DNA from: Balanoglossus misakiensis
Lineage: Eukaryota; Hemichordata
DNA: 64,000 nucleotides
Reading direction: 5' to 3'
NCBI GenBank assembly: GCA_040954595.2
Contig: CM082580.2
Span: 4,030,001-4,094,000 of the forward strand
Of the stretch, positions 43,201 through 58,200 are shown in pieces. Within the stretch, counting starts at the first letter, position 1. Each line of letters opens with the position of its first letter. The notes beneath the pieces are model-generated. The model saw only the letters and a program-made list of their open reading frames with translations. It searched no databases and was not told where the DNA came from. The position numbers were made by a program, and so were the translations under genes.

Positions 43201-46200
43201 CATGTTCGTGATCAACGCCGACTACAAGATCACCAACGTGGTCCGGATGGCCGAGGATAAGATCGACCGGGACTCGTACGAGCGTCTTCAGACCAGACTC
43301 TTAGTCCACCAGGAGGAGATCAAGAAGTACGTGGAGGCCAAGCCGGAGGTCAGGAGGAACATTCACCTGCTGCGCTTTGTAAGTTTCATGGTGCCGTTTC
43401 TGATGGGGATGAAGAAGAGGAATAAAGTGCCCGATGTGAACAGATTGGTTACTCCATTGACAGGTGAGTGTCTCAGTCATTACATGTATGATAACATCCT
43501 TGCATGTCGACATTCCATGCATGGTAACTGGTAGAAATCCACACCAACTTGAACTTCAGATGTCTTGCATGGCTTGACCCCGTTCACCAGGTGTGTGAAT
43601 CAAATCAGAAAGTGATTTCATATTGACCGTTCTAATTGCATTCAGATGAAAACATTGTAGGTAATAAAACTTAGCAGCCACAAAACTACATTGATTCTAA
43701 CCATTTTAAAATAAACTATCCAATAAATATGACACTTTAGCCGGTTATTAAGAGTTCAATCTTGTGTATACACTGTCTTAATGCAGTATCATGGTGAAAA
43801 AGTCTTGTGAAGAGATACCCACTAGTCGATCAGGTGCCTGACACTTATGTCTGTGAGAATTCATTTGGAATGAGCACCAAATCAAGAGTGTGAAATGCTT
43901 TTAATATCATGTAAATTGCAACGTGGTAAAACAGTTACTTTATAAAATAGAAAGTACAATGCATATGACATGTTACAGTGTTACATTGCATTGTCTACAT
44001 GTACAATACATGTATGTTTCCACAACTGACTTGCCAGTGAAGTTCTCAGCGGTTGTCCACAGTAACTATAGCTATTATTGTATGCCAAGTAGAGACAGTT
44101 GCACCTCATTGACAATGTACACATCACCATTCATGAATGACTCTTCACTCCCTCAATTCAATGACCCTTGTTTACGGTGGCACAAAAGTTGCTCCTGTGT
44201 TTACAACAGTGTACAATGTCAATAGCTTGAATCTATTCTACTTGTGAGAACCTGTCAGGATTGACAAACCTATTCAACCTATGTAATTTGAAGGTGAAGT
44301 GCATATCTTAAAGGGACAAAGTCTCTCTCGCTGCCCTTTTTCCAGTAATTATGTTTTATACAAGACACCGTTCATGTTATTCTACATATGGATATATAGT
44401 GAATCAACGTTCGACCACACACAACTTCCATCCCATTTGTAGACACAAGAGTGAAAAACTCGCCAAAATAAATAATCAGTGTTTACCATTTATTCATTTT
44501 GGCGAGATTTTTACTTTCATATCCTACAAACAGAACAAGCTGATTACTGTGTTCTGTACTGATTTGTGTTTGAAATTGTTAATTTCATTTCATTTCATTT
44601 CATTTCACACACAGTTCTAGGATTATTTTCTGGAATTTTTTATCGTAAAATTGCCATCTTGAAACTTTGTCACCAAACACATTAATTAAAGCTACAGGCT
44701 CCATTGTATCCTTCCACGCAAAAATCTTTTGCATGATAAGATAACCCTGTCATCATTTTATTATTGCACGCCAGAGCTTGTTAATCCCAATAACAATGTA
44801 GATCGTAAGTTACAATCTATGATATACTGTTTGACCTCTGACCTTAGTCTAAGATCTAACATCTTATACATATCCATATTGTGTTTGCTGTGCGTTTGTA
44901 GTGTCTGTATTAACGCCATCTTTCCTCCACTTGTATGGTATTTTGCTAACAATAATGTCGCCATTATGCAATCATAGTATTTCAATTATTCAGCTTTTAG
45001 ACATAGATCAGTTGCTAGGCAACAGTGGCAAGTAAATTCAGTCCAATCTTACTGCTGCAAAATTTCAATGAGTTGCTGTCCTCTCATTCTGTTCTTTTAA
45101 ACTAAAATATTTTCTTTTCTGACTTTGATTCTGTTTCTGCATTGGATACATGTATTTAATGAATGGCTGCATTTAAAATGGCTTTTTGTTAATAACATAG
45201 TACACAACTGCAACGTAGAAATCTCTTTAATTTTCAGATTACATGGGTAATGGATTTTCCTCTTGATTCATAATTAAATGAGAATCGTTATGTTCATATT
45301 GGCATAAACAAATGTTTACTGATTCAACATGGGGTGATCAAACAGCTTTTCCATTTCTCACTAATTGATTCATGTACCTCGTTAATTGCACTGCCAGTTG
45401 CCAAGGTTACATTTGTGATGTCTGTGGAAAAAAATAGCAGTACAGTGATCCAAACACAAATGTGAGAATTAGATCTAGAAGAAATTTGAAAATGACTGAA
45501 AAAGCAGATATCACATGCTGAAAAAAATAGTGCCACTCCTAAAAAATTCTGTAATCATGTTACTTCTTCAGTGTTTAATAGTGGCATTAAAATATATTGC
45601 CAGCACCGATTCTACTTACTATGAATATCATACCAATAACTTATATTGTGTCAGAGTTTGCCAGTTACTGTAGCTACAATTAAGAAAACATCAAAATACA
45701 TTAATTTTGACATCAGATTATTAAAGGGACACAAAAGCCCAGCTAATTTTCATACCCGGCATTTCCATGATCTCAAATACCTATTTAACAAATCCTGACT
45801 TGTATGGCGTTCATATATGCTCGCATTGCTAAGATCGGCACTGCGTATATCTTGGTGAAATAGTGTGCGTTCTGTGATTAATCCAATAATAATGATATTG
45901 GTTTTTTTTCCCCCTCTAGCGGATGAGTGTAGGACAGAGCGAGAACTGCCTCCGTTGATGTTGAGCAAAGATTTCAAGTGTACCAACTTTGAGTTTCTCA
46001 CCAAATACTTCCATTTACACGGTGGCATTCAGATAGATAATGAACCCTGGCCTATCAACGATCCACCACAAGAGATCATTGATGCGTTCGAAGAAATCCA
46101 TCTCCAGGCCTCAGCTCACCTTGCCAAGATCACAGATCCAGAGGCGCCCTACCAGGACAGCTTCCCAATCCCCGTCAGAGAATTCAATGGCAAAAAGTAA

Positions 46201-49200
46201 GCATTCTCTGGGATTTTCCTAATATTTCTCATCTTCAGAACATTAACATTTAACTACAGTCAGAAGACTCAAAGTTTTAGTATCAAGGGGTTCGATGTAT
46301 TTTTAAAGTGCGTAGCTCGTCTCACGCGCATGCGCGTAACTTCCCAGCAAATTTTCCGTTCGATGCATTCAAATAGTGGACTGCCTTCGCTTCCTTCCAT
46401 ATTTCATGTGCACCGTATAAGTAGATTCTGGTTTTGTCCCTCCTTTTCACCCAAGCTAGTGTCTTTTCCCGATCTCCGACACAGTCTATGGTCGCTGCCA
46501 TCTTGTGTGAACACTGCCTTATGGGATTGACTGTTCACTAAACGTCTGTAACCAGCGGCTACAGTTGGAACATGCGTGTGAGACGAGCTACGCGCTTTAA
46601 TAATAAAATTTGAGGGATAAATACAGGTGACATTCTGTCTATGGTGTGGGTAGGGATGACCCCTTCCTTTTGAGTTCAAATACTGCTTTGTTCTTAGTCT
46701 TTATTGAAATGGCACCGTAGACAGAGATGTCAAGATATGTTAGGACATGCATACATGTATTATAAATTCCCATTAAAGACTTGCCTCCCTTGATTTGACA
46801 ACCAGATTAGATCTGTTGCTCAGATGCAAGCAGACACTTTCAGTATTTTAATAGTATTTGAAGCATTGTTGAAGTGAAATGGTCACGTGACTGGGACAGA
46901 TCCCACTGATAAGAAACAGCCCTCTTTGACATTTTCTCACAACTCTTGTACTTGGTCCTCAACACAAATCACCTTTCTCTTCATTGCATAGGTACTTTCT
47001 TTTGACTTTTCGAAATGACTCGTCCCAGTTAGTGAATATCATTGGTTCAGGCAAATAAATATATTTGTTTATTTTTTTTTCAAAATCAGAGCCAAATTAA
47101 TAGATGTTTGTATGAATGAGATTAATAGCTTACAAGGCATGTCAGAATCAGAAAGAAATTTTAGTCAACAGTACTCTACTTTCCCTTGAAATAAAACAAT
47201 ATACCTGGTAAAATATGTATTTGCAGTTGAATGACTCAAATAGACTTCTTTTTCCTATTTATGTCAGACATTTCAACCTTCTCACCTGTACTTTTTGGTT
47301 CAATCCATTGTTTTCATCACCATGAAATTTGGACCAATTTATACTAGGATGTCTAACGAGTTTAAATGTGTATTTCAGAGGCGACTGTTGACCTCTCGTC
47401 CCTTATAACATAATTCTACTCCCAGCTAATCTATGAAATTCAAGCTGTACTACTTCAATATTTGTTACTCATGTCACGTACCCGTGTGTGGAAATCCAGG
47501 TCGGACAGTTTCTTAACGATAAATGCATTCAAGTAGAGTTTGAATAGGAAGCTATTCTGAAACTGTTCATGGCTCATCAGTCACGTCTGACCTGTGTGAC
47601 CTGTTACTGAACATCGTGTCATTCCATAAAGCCACACTAACAAACAGAAACACAACCCTTGAAAATATCTGAGCAAGCATGATTCAGACAGTGACGAGGA
47701 AAAGACAAAAGGATACTGTAAAACAGGTTATTTTCGCGAGCAATACATTTTTGTGGGATACGCGAGAGCCCCCCAAAAAAGTGAAAATAAAAAGTCGCGT
47801 AAAATGTTTTTCGGAGATAACTATCCAGAAAAAATAAGAGAACGCGAAAATTAATCCTTACGTAACAGTTGCGGGCATTGATATCGCGCACATTTTCTGT
47901 CGCGAAAATAACCCGTTTCACAGAACTACGTAGTACCCAAAAGGTGCTTTTTTGGATAAGTCTTAGTGTATGAAAAGGAATTTTTGAAAAGTGTATTGAT
48001 TATTTTGTTTGTTGTGGTCCTGTCTCTGAAAATGTAAAAGTTGATATTTTGTTGTGACGTGGCTTTCAGATGGTCGAGTGGAGATGTTCCCATTTATACT
48101 ATTGTGTTCAACAAAACAGTGTGTTATATAATGGGTCTGCAGGTGACCAGAGATAACATACTAAATCTTCTCTGGCATTCTTGTCAAAACATTTGCTCTT
48201 TAATCAATAGAGATAGTGGATGTAAGCACCTTCCCATTTTCACCCGCTTTTTTTTTAAGTGTTCAACTCCATCAACTAACAGTTAGTCATTAATCTGTAG
48301 AAAACAAGGAAAAAGGAACTTTCTCGTTTAATTCAGATTCCCGTTTCTCGTTTACGCCCCATTGTCTGTACAAATAACAACTGTTGAAGTGGAGAAAAAC
48401 AAAACGCTGGCATAAATCCCATGGCTTAATTTGTCTAGAGGCACTGAAGTAGATGAAGTGTGAATCATTGCATATAACTGCTGGCAACTAGCCAGTGTGA
48501 AAATCCAATTGTTGCCATCTCTGATCAGGTGTGTTCATTTCACTGCCGTCAACTCTGATCATTTTCTGCTGCAAATCTCTAACTTTCTTTATTGACACTT
48601 GTGGCAGTGTACGACTTCATGAAATTAGTGTTTTTTTGGTTCCTGAGACAACTATGCACCTGGTTGTATTGATTGTATTGATCTGGAGGGCTACAATTGG
48701 ATGGATGACTAGTTTAGTATTTTAAAGGGATAAAGTTGCAACCTTTTTGATGCTACGAGTATTTTATCTTTTCTTTTTGCGTCTTTTGTGAGAATGTTTG
48801 TTTTTGTGTTTTGAAAATTCTGGTATTTGAATGTCCCATTTCTAATATAATATCTGGAAAAAAAGTCTTGGCAAAGTGAAAGAACTCTAATCTTACCAGC
48901 CAGTGTCAGACAATAAATGTGAAAAACAACAAACACTAAAAATGACAAAAAGCAGGCAGGAAAAATCAATACTTTCAAACTTTGTCCAGTCTAACTTTAT
49001 TTCTGTACTCTTTTTGATTCCCAGGTACTATGTGATAGCCATGGACTTTGAGACCTATTACCCCCAGTCGCCACAGAAACCATTATGGGTACACGCTTTC
49101 TATGAGAAAATCAAAGAATTGAAACCAAAGAGATTACCACTCACTGATGTACATATGCACGAACAGTTCAAGAAGAGATATGGTGTCAAACGAGCCATCA

Positions 49201-52200
49201 AGAACAAGGTAAAAGTTTTATCAACTAATCAGTCGTCCAAAAACAGTAATATTAGTGGTAATAGGTTTCTGATAGCCTATGCGACTTTTGTGATTGCAAG
49301 TCCCACCAGTTGATTGATACTTCAGATGTCGTCATGGATTTATCAAATTAAAATCAAATGTGTTTAGATAACAGCAACTTTTCTGATTTTGGATGATTTT
49401 AACAAATGACAGGTGTAAGCAGAATAGCATCACTGTCATGGTGAGGGCGAGTTATGACAATGGCAATATCAAAAACTTTGACAGCAGTGTCCTGGAAATT
49501 CCTTGACATAACTGGTGTTAGCAAATAGAGATCAAGCCAATCACCGATTTTCAGTGGGTGGCACACACGAAAAAAGTGCGCCACCACATGTTCTTTGGAA
49601 CACTCAGATACACCATTTTCGCCATATATGGGCATTTGTAAATTGGAGGTGACCGTATACCTTTAAAGTCCCAGCTGAACTTTTTCATTTAATAAAATTC
49701 TACCTTTTTTTTCACACATCATTCTCAGAACATCCAAATAGGATTGAAGTCTTGCGCGCTGAGAGGACTGGTTTCCATGCTGGCAACCTTAGTGAGGAAG
49801 ACGCCTGGATCGCGCATCAGCAAGCAAGATGAGAATGGCTTCTCTCTGATGCATCATGCAGCCATTCAGAATAAACCACAGATTATCTCGTTGCTGATTA
49901 TACAGGGACAGGATCTGAATGTCAGAAGAAATAATAATATCTTGTCAACAGGTAAGTGTGTTTGACTGTCTCATCTCGCAAACTCTGTTTTGAGCCTTGG
50001 AGGTTTTGGAGTATGTGCATCCACGGGTCTAGCTGTAGTTGGCCCCTTAGCAATAATGAAATTTCTTTCAGCATGTCTCGTGGAAGATCTGTATTTATAT
50101 CAGGCCGTAGTTTATTCCACAGTTTGCCTTCTTGTCATGCTGATATGAAAACCTCTAAAATATGTCCTAAAGCTTTGCCATAATTTTAGAATTCTACAAA
50201 GTATTAAAGCTATGTGGTTGATGTGTTACAAAGTGATGTTTTAATGCTTGTTAATTTTTTTGCATTTGTTTTTTTATTCTTAAGGTGATGTCAAGTATTC
50301 ATTCTTGTTTTTATAAGGTTATCTTGTCTTTGAATGATATTTGATTTAATTTGGTTAATTAATTGCCTTCATTATTTCTAATTTGTCATCAATTTTGCAT
50401 GCATTTACATAGCTTATTCATTAGGTAAGGAAATCCCCAAAAGTCCACCTACGGGTATGTTGGAGTGCATTTTATCACACACACCTTTGGTTATTATAGC
50501 ATGAGCATGTAATGTGTTTGGTGCACGGTCAGTCAGTCACACAGCGGTACAAGAGTGAAGGCAAAATTGCCTGTTATCTGCCCACCCACACATACACACA
50601 CACACATATGCTCACACACATACATGCACATGCGCACGCACACACCCACATAGACACACACACACACATGCATACATACACACACACATTGCATGGCATG
50701 TTATTATACACATCATGGCTCAAGGCATGACAGGAAAGGCACCTTGACTTTAAACTGCACTGTCTGGTGCAAAATGTTTGTAAGGTGTGTACATATTTGC
50801 ATTCACAACATTTGAAAATAAGAGCATGGATTTTTTCACTTTTTTGTCTCTTTGATTTTGAATTTATGCATGTGTTGTATCGTAGACAGTAGCTTCTTTT
50901 TGTCTCTGTATGGTTCTTTTCTGAGTTGTTTTGATCAAATAGTTATTTTTTGATCTTTATGGCACTCATTTATCTTGCAAGACTGTAAATTATGGGTAAC
51001 CGGGATTGCTTTTTTATGCACTGCGTGAAAGTTCTACATTTTACAAAACAGGGCTGGATATCATGAATCATTTCATATTCAAAACTTTAACATGCATAAA
51101 ATCTTTCACACAATCATGAACTGGACACTATATGCACTGAATTTTGTACTATACATTTGGTTGTTTTTTTTATTTTGAATATTCATCATTCAAAAACTCA
51201 GAAATTGACCAGTATTTTGTCGTTTAATATTTTTGCAAATGAGACTGCAAACTAGATTAGAGCATGGTGATATGAAAAGCTGCACACTCAGAAATAGGCA
51301 TGGTGGCAGTATGTGATCAAGGGTTTTGCTGTGATACATTGCACACACATTGACATCAACACAGTCATCTGCAAATTCAAGAGCGCAGTGTTCCTGCACA
51401 TACCACAGCACGGAGTATTTTCTCAGTTAATCTCCCAGATGTTAATTTTCATGATAAATTGTTCGGCATACCTCTTTACTCATAATTTCAAAATATTATT
51501 AGGTATAGAACATTTTCCTCACCTGAATTTTGAAAGCAAAGGTTGTTTAGGCAAAAGATTGTTATCAAAATTTTATTACTACAGGTACTTTTTCTGTACA
51601 GTACATACATGTATTTAGCACATTTGTTTTTGTTGGTGTTATGATCTACAACACCTGTATTAAAAATTGTCCTCTTTGTTTTGAGAAAAGTGAAGTGATT
51701 TTCACACCTAACCTCAACCTATCTCACACTGTAAAAACAAACTCAGTGTTACTGTTTGACTTCAATTTTGAAGGTGGTGCATGTGTATATACTAATATAG
51801 ACATCTGATATTTTTTTTTAAACATATAAATGACCCAAAATATGATTGTGTTTTTCCTTGACAGGACCAACCCCGTTGCATCTAGCGTCGAGGTGTGGCT
51901 CACTGGACTCGGCCGCATGTTTGATTGGCAATAAGGCTGACATGTATCTAACTGACCAAGACGGTTGGGCAGCTATACATCATGCAGCCTTTTATGACCA
52001 TGAAGGCATTGTGCGTCACTTTGCTCGCAAATGGATCGATCAGATCGAGTTGGAGACCATGAATCAGTATGTAGTAGTGTCGGAGCTTCGATCGCTGCAG
52101 TCGTGTGGTCTGCTGCGGTTTTTGTTGCTGCGTTTGAAATCACACAGTGTGGAGTGTTGTTAAACTGCAGTGTTGTGAACTTTAATGTTGGCAATGCGTG

Positions 52201-55200
52201 CCTCTCACATATTTGTTTAAAATACAGCATCAGCAGCTTTGCCTACCTGAATAAGCTTTTTATCGCATGCTTAAGGGGTCTCTACCTGAAGTAGCTATTC
52301 ATCGCCTGCTTAAGGGGTCTCTACCTGAAGTAGCTTTTCACCGCATGCCTAAGAGGTCTCCCTGTCATAGGACTTTGAAGTTATCACTATATTTAAAATG
52401 AAAATATTTTACAGAACTCAATCCAAATTTTTAAGCATTTCCCTTTTTATGATAAGAAATTTCACTAACCCTGAAATTTAACTTAATTCCCCCACTTCAT
52501 TTCAAAGTCAACATTTAAATTCTAGATTTGACCGTAGATTTGTAGAGATTTCAACAAGTAGCATTTGTCATAAACTTGGGCTGTTAAGCGATTTTAGAGT
52601 GTTTACTTTTGGAAAGGTTATTTAATATATTTGATACCATGATGTATATAATACAATGATTGGCAATCTTTAAGAAAAAATTATTGCAGGAATGAGTGTA
52701 GGTCATGACATGAAAAAAGACAGTCAAAGTACTATTGACATTCAAAGTATTATTAAGACACACATTTACACTGTGACACACATGCATGCATAAAAAGCTT
52801 ACAAGACAAATATAAAGTACAGTGTTCCATTGATATAAGGCTTTGCCATAATGTTGGAGGAATAGTAAACTGTAAACAGGCAAAAAATTAATTTTGTTTA
52901 AATTGTTATTGCTATTAACATTAATGTAATCATTAATTTATAACTTTGCACTGATATAATATGTATATCCGTATATAATAGAAAATAATATTTGATAAAT
53001 AATTTTAAGTAAATGTTGTAGACGTTTTATCTTTGGATGTTACCATAGTAATTTGATGATGATGTCATAGCACTCACATACATAACCACCACATAATATG
53101 TGTCTTACAAGTATACATACCCCATCCCAATAACAAACCCTACCCTACCCCAGCACAGTTAACATTACTCAGGACTAACACATCACCGGGTTTTGGGAAA
53201 GACAAAAGTTGTTCATTCAGTTAAATATTTGTGGTATTCCCATTCGGGTTTGTTGATCGTTTTTCTAAAAAACAACTGCTGAAATACAATTTCCATCAAG
53301 CTTTTACCAAAAGTGATTTATGAAATTTGATACTATTGTGATTTCACTTTTTAAAGGGACAAAGTCTCTCTCTCGCTGCCCTTATACAAGACACCGTTTA
53401 TGTTATTCTACGTGTGGATATATAGTGAATCAGCGTTTGGTTCGACCACACACAACTTCCATCCAACTTGTAGACACGAGAGTGAAAAACTCACCATATA
53501 AATGAATAATCGGTCTCTACCGTTTATTCATTTTGACGAGAAAATGGCAGCGAGAGAGGGACTTTGTCCCTTTAATGGTAATAGCACTGTCGTAGAAAGT
53601 TGGAATCACCACATCTTGAATGTCTATAGAGTGGGGAAATCTGCACCATAGATTGTCTAACATCCTTACACAATACTCACCAGTTACAACACAACATGAA
53701 TTGTGACAAAGCTTTATCACAGAATGGTTTGCTGTTTTTTTCTTCTGATTTCACGAGTGGAGTGAGTTGGTGTGCTTCATCTACCGAGTCTGCACTCACA
53801 AGTTCTGACTGAAATCCTCTCAAAAAAGTTCTCGCGATTCTTTTGTTGAACTTGTGTTGTGGACCCAGTAGCAAGTGTTCTGACTAACCGTACACTTTAC
53901 TCCTGATATCAGAATTCACAGACTGACACACTTCCACACAGATACAGCAATATTGCTAGAGAGAATCATCATCTAACCACACACGTCTCTGATTTTTGCT
54001 CCCGACCAAAATGTAGCGTGAGGCAAACCCCGCTGTTACTAGCAGCTAGCAGCGGTGCCCTTGACAGTGTTAAGGTTCTGATTGAACTCGGAGCGCAGAT
54101 CAAGAAACGGGATTTGGAGGGCAATAACATGATCCACTTGGCCGCTCTGAGATTCAACACCAATGTGCTGGAGTTCTTCATAGAGTGGAACCACCCTGAT
54201 GTACCAGTGTGGAGAACTTTAGTAGGTGAGTCTGCAACACAGAGAATGTCCTCCCATACCAGCGCGAACCCCACTGCAGTTGCCACAACCTACTAGGATC
54301 TTCAGTTGCTGTCATGCCCAGTCTACGCTACAGTTAGCTGCTTCGCTCATTCTGAGAATTATCTAATTTCAGGAATTTGTGGATAAATTGTAATGTTTAT
54401 AAACAAACAAACGCGGCGCGACGACCTCTTCATGTTAATATCCTGAAGTCTGTTGCTTCATATTCGTAGCAGAGAAAGTGTTAACAATGATGACTTGTGG
54501 GTGATGTTTTGCATTGAGAGGTTTCGAACATCTTGACTTACATAGGCCAGCATATACTTTTTGAGTAGTCCCCACCTCAAATTGATTGAGTGTTCCCACA
54601 TGTGAGAATCATTGGTTCAGAAGTTTGAAATATTGTTTATCTTCGCAGAAATGATGACATCAAACGATCTGCACAAAATTGACAGTGCGGTCAGATCACT
54701 AGAGATCCTCTCAACTTCCAAGGCTGGACACTGGAAAGCTATCCTTACTGCAGGTCAGTATGGCAGATGGCATGACAGTACATGTACAATTGAACCAGAT
54801 GCTCAACACAACCTTAGTACATACAATTTATGCCATGTGCAGCACAGTGCACTGTCATACAAAACAATACAATTCTTGACCGAGATACAGGACAGTACTT
54901 ACAGGGTACTGCAGCACAGTTTTGCTTAGATACACTGAAAGCAGTGAAGTGTGATCTGGTAAACCATAGAATGGCATTGTACATGTTAGTAAACAAAGTG
55001 CTGGATAAAGAAGTTGATGAAATTACTCCAGAGAAAGGACAAATGACATTCGTAGCGTGAAGTGAACACCTCATAGCCAACCAACCATCAAAAAACAAAC
55101 AAAAGCCATGACAACCTTTCAAAGAAACAAAGAAAATGTTTGGAGTTGTTTTCAAAAAGACATTTGAACTTTTGTGATTGTTGCAAATCCTTCATTTATG

Positions 55201-58200
55201 AAACGGAATTTCCAGTTTGAGATATCTGTAGCCTAGGTAAATTTACTTGCAAATCAATAAGTCAATTACTTTGCATGAGTATTAACAGTTATTCAAAGTC
55301 ATTAAAACGTCTGCGGACAAAATGCCATTCTCAAATCAATAACATCGATCAATGGATACCAAAGGTTCACACAAAGAATGTCTGTCCAAATATTTGATAG
55401 TCCAGTTAATGTGTTTGGCTCTTCCAGTATTGTTCACTTTACCGGAGGATAATATAGTGTCAGGGTAATAGAGAGGTCACTTCATTGTCAGAAAACTGCT
55501 TTTTTTGTTAGAAGTACTGCACATGATAATGGCTGAAGTCTTGGTGGTAGTACGATAGTATTGCTTAAGTGTTATGCTTTGTGGTTCAACACAAAACTGA
55601 TTTAAAGGGCTTTTATCATATCTGTTTATGACCCTTTCATGCCCCAGTATTCTGGCTGCAGTGCTGATGGGGACTAGATTGAACTGCGTAGCCACTTCAG
55701 TGTTTTGTCCGTGAGACCAGCCTTCTTCCTCTTATCCAGGATTTTCGCTGCATCCCGCTTGTAGACATGAGAGTGAAAAAACTCGGCAAAATGAATAATT
55801 GGTCTCTGCCATTTATTCATTTTGGGCGAATTTTACTGTCATATCATACAAGTGGGATGGAAGTTTTGTGTCGTTGATCATTGATTCACTATATATCCAC
55901 ATGTACATTAACATAAACAGTGTCTTGTATCAAACACAATTGATGGGAAAAGGGCAGCGAGAGAGAGACTTTGTCCTTTAAATTGAATGAAACTTTATAA
56001 CAAACACATTTAACCCCTTTCACCACCAAGGTTCAGTCCAGACCCATTGTTTTCTATGGCTAGGTTGGACCTCTAAAGAGGGAACTGGGGGTGAAAGGGT
56101 TAATATCTGCCGGGTATCATATCTTCTCTGGTTCAAATGATGAATGGCAGTCGTACATGTATTGGCCATTCTTGTGAGGGAAAATCACAAGAAAAGCGTC
56201 AATTGTAGAAAGATCGCTGTCATCCATTTTCAACTTTGATAGGTCAGAGGTCAGAAAAAAAAACATGACATCTTGGTCGGCTTTTTTTCAGATTCAAGCA
56301 AGTGTGGACATGAACCAAATCTATTCCTCAAGCAGAAAAGTACGACATTGACAGCAGAGTCACCAAGTGGTTTTTTGTTGTACAGATATCTATAGTCTAG
56401 TATCTAGCCGTATTTTGTCCGCTTTGCTGTAGTTTTGGAAGCAAAGTGGACAAAATGCGGCTAGATACTAGACAATCTGATTAAAATCAGATGTAAGGAA
56501 CGGCAATGTCTTTTACTTACGTGGTACGGTTTTCTTATGCTGTCACCGTACCGTAAAAGTAAGTAAAAGACGTTGCTGTTCCTTACATCTGATTTTAATC
56601 AGATTGGATACTAGACTATTAAAGATATCCAGATGTTAAAGCCACTGTTTCAAGTTTTCTGTCACATATGAAATCACACGTTAAGTTTGAAATACAAAGT
56701 TTCTGTCACAGGTTAAGTTTGGAATACAATCTACATTTCTTTTGCAGGTGGAATCCCGGCCCTTGTGAATATTCTGAAACTAGAAAACGAAGAGCTGCAG
56801 TCGCTAGCTGCGTCGGTGCTTTGCAACATTTCGGAGAGAAAGGAAATTCGTCTGGCGTTGTCAGAGGCCAATGCCATCAAGATCCTCATCCAGTTGTTAG
56901 GATCCCCACTGGACGACATCCAGTCGAGGGCGTCCATCATACTCTCCGATCTGGCCTGTGTGTTGGAGAACCAATCGGAGATATCCTCTCAAGGTGGCAT
57001 TTCTCCGTTGATCAATCTCTTGGATTCCGAGCTGGAAGATGTCTTGGTCAATGCAGTCAATGCCATCCGTGTGATGTGCACCAATCATGATGGTAATCAG
57101 AGTCTGGTGGCTGACAATGGCGGTATCGAACCACTGATTGAATTCCTGACAGTCAATTCAGGTAAGATTATCATTGTCATGTAGAAAGTGGATTTTTTAT
57201 TCTCTATATACACCAAACTAAGTATTGGCAAAAACAAATTACTAAATTTTGCATAATTTAGCTTCATCTAATATGCTTTTGAAATATTCCCAATTTTTTT
57301 AAGATTTCCTCTGTGAAAGTTCTACTAGAAAATTACAAACACTTGGCTTGCCATATCTGACTGTTTGTTCTTTATTCTGAAGAAACTTCCAAAAATGAAC
57401 ACTATTTGACATGCAAGCTGTAGTTTCATATTTAAGTCTAATTATAATTGGAAACAATAAGAAAGTACATTTTGTGTGTATAATTTTTCACATGAATACA
57501 ATGGCATTGAAAAGCAACAAAACCAGTTTTTCACAGTTTCAAAGATTGGTTATTTTTTGTTTGCCTTGATGTTCTGGTAATTGATGTTGTTTTGCTGTAA
57601 ATACTAAAATGCTGTACATGCAGCTTTTAGTAGTTTGCAGAAGAAGAAAGTTTATTGCATGAAGGAAAATAACCAATTTAATAGTAAAACATAACTTTGT
57701 ATCTGTAGTTGGGAATGTAAATGCTTGAATTTAAATTTTTTCCCCGATTGTGTGAAAAATAATTACAAGTTTATTGGTAACCATCTTCCTGTAGCTAAGA
57801 CAGTGTATTTTAAATACTCCTCCTGACATTTGCCATTTAGGTATTAAAGGTGATGGTTTGTAATGTAGTTATGGTCATATAGCTGTCAATGTGAAAAAAA
57901 TCTAATGGAACCTCTGGTAATCATTTGTTTAAATTGGGGAAAATATATATAAATGGTTTAAAGCCTCCAGATTTGCCAAATTTCACATATTTTATCCACA
58001 ATAAAATATTTCCCTATCCTTTAGAATCCTCACCATTTTAAGCCATTTTACTTGTATTTGCATCAGTTTGTCATCTCTTGGCAAGTAACTTGTTTTGATG
58101 TACCAATCTAAGTTTTAAAAAAAGATCCAAAAAATATTATGCAAAAAGTGGCAGCTCTGAAGGCTTTAAGAACTATGGCAATATCCCTGCTGTGCCCCCC

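Larger units (their letters stand above)
52067..54016 (+). other. ANKAR intron 6
   Basis: 1.95 kb. It contains a three-unit 39-bp tandem repeat (52243-52359) and family A copy 6 (53351-53575). The remainder is A/T-rich with nothing recognised. Confidence 0.6.
54754..56747 (+). other. ANKAR intron 8
   Basis: 2.0 kb. It holds family A copy 7 (55751-55982), family D copy 3 (56010-56103) and a nested palindrome (56384-56632), so the last kilobase before exon 9 is mostly repeats. Confidence 0.65.

Noticed and set aside
44351-44620. 89-codon frame resembling others at 39716, 30375 and 53320
   Set aside because: All are translations of the palindromic family A element; the similarity is nucleotide-level repeat identity, not a gene family.
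50512-50730. Histidine/threonine-rich frame
   Set aside because: Product of the interrupted CA-rich tract in ANKAR intron 5.
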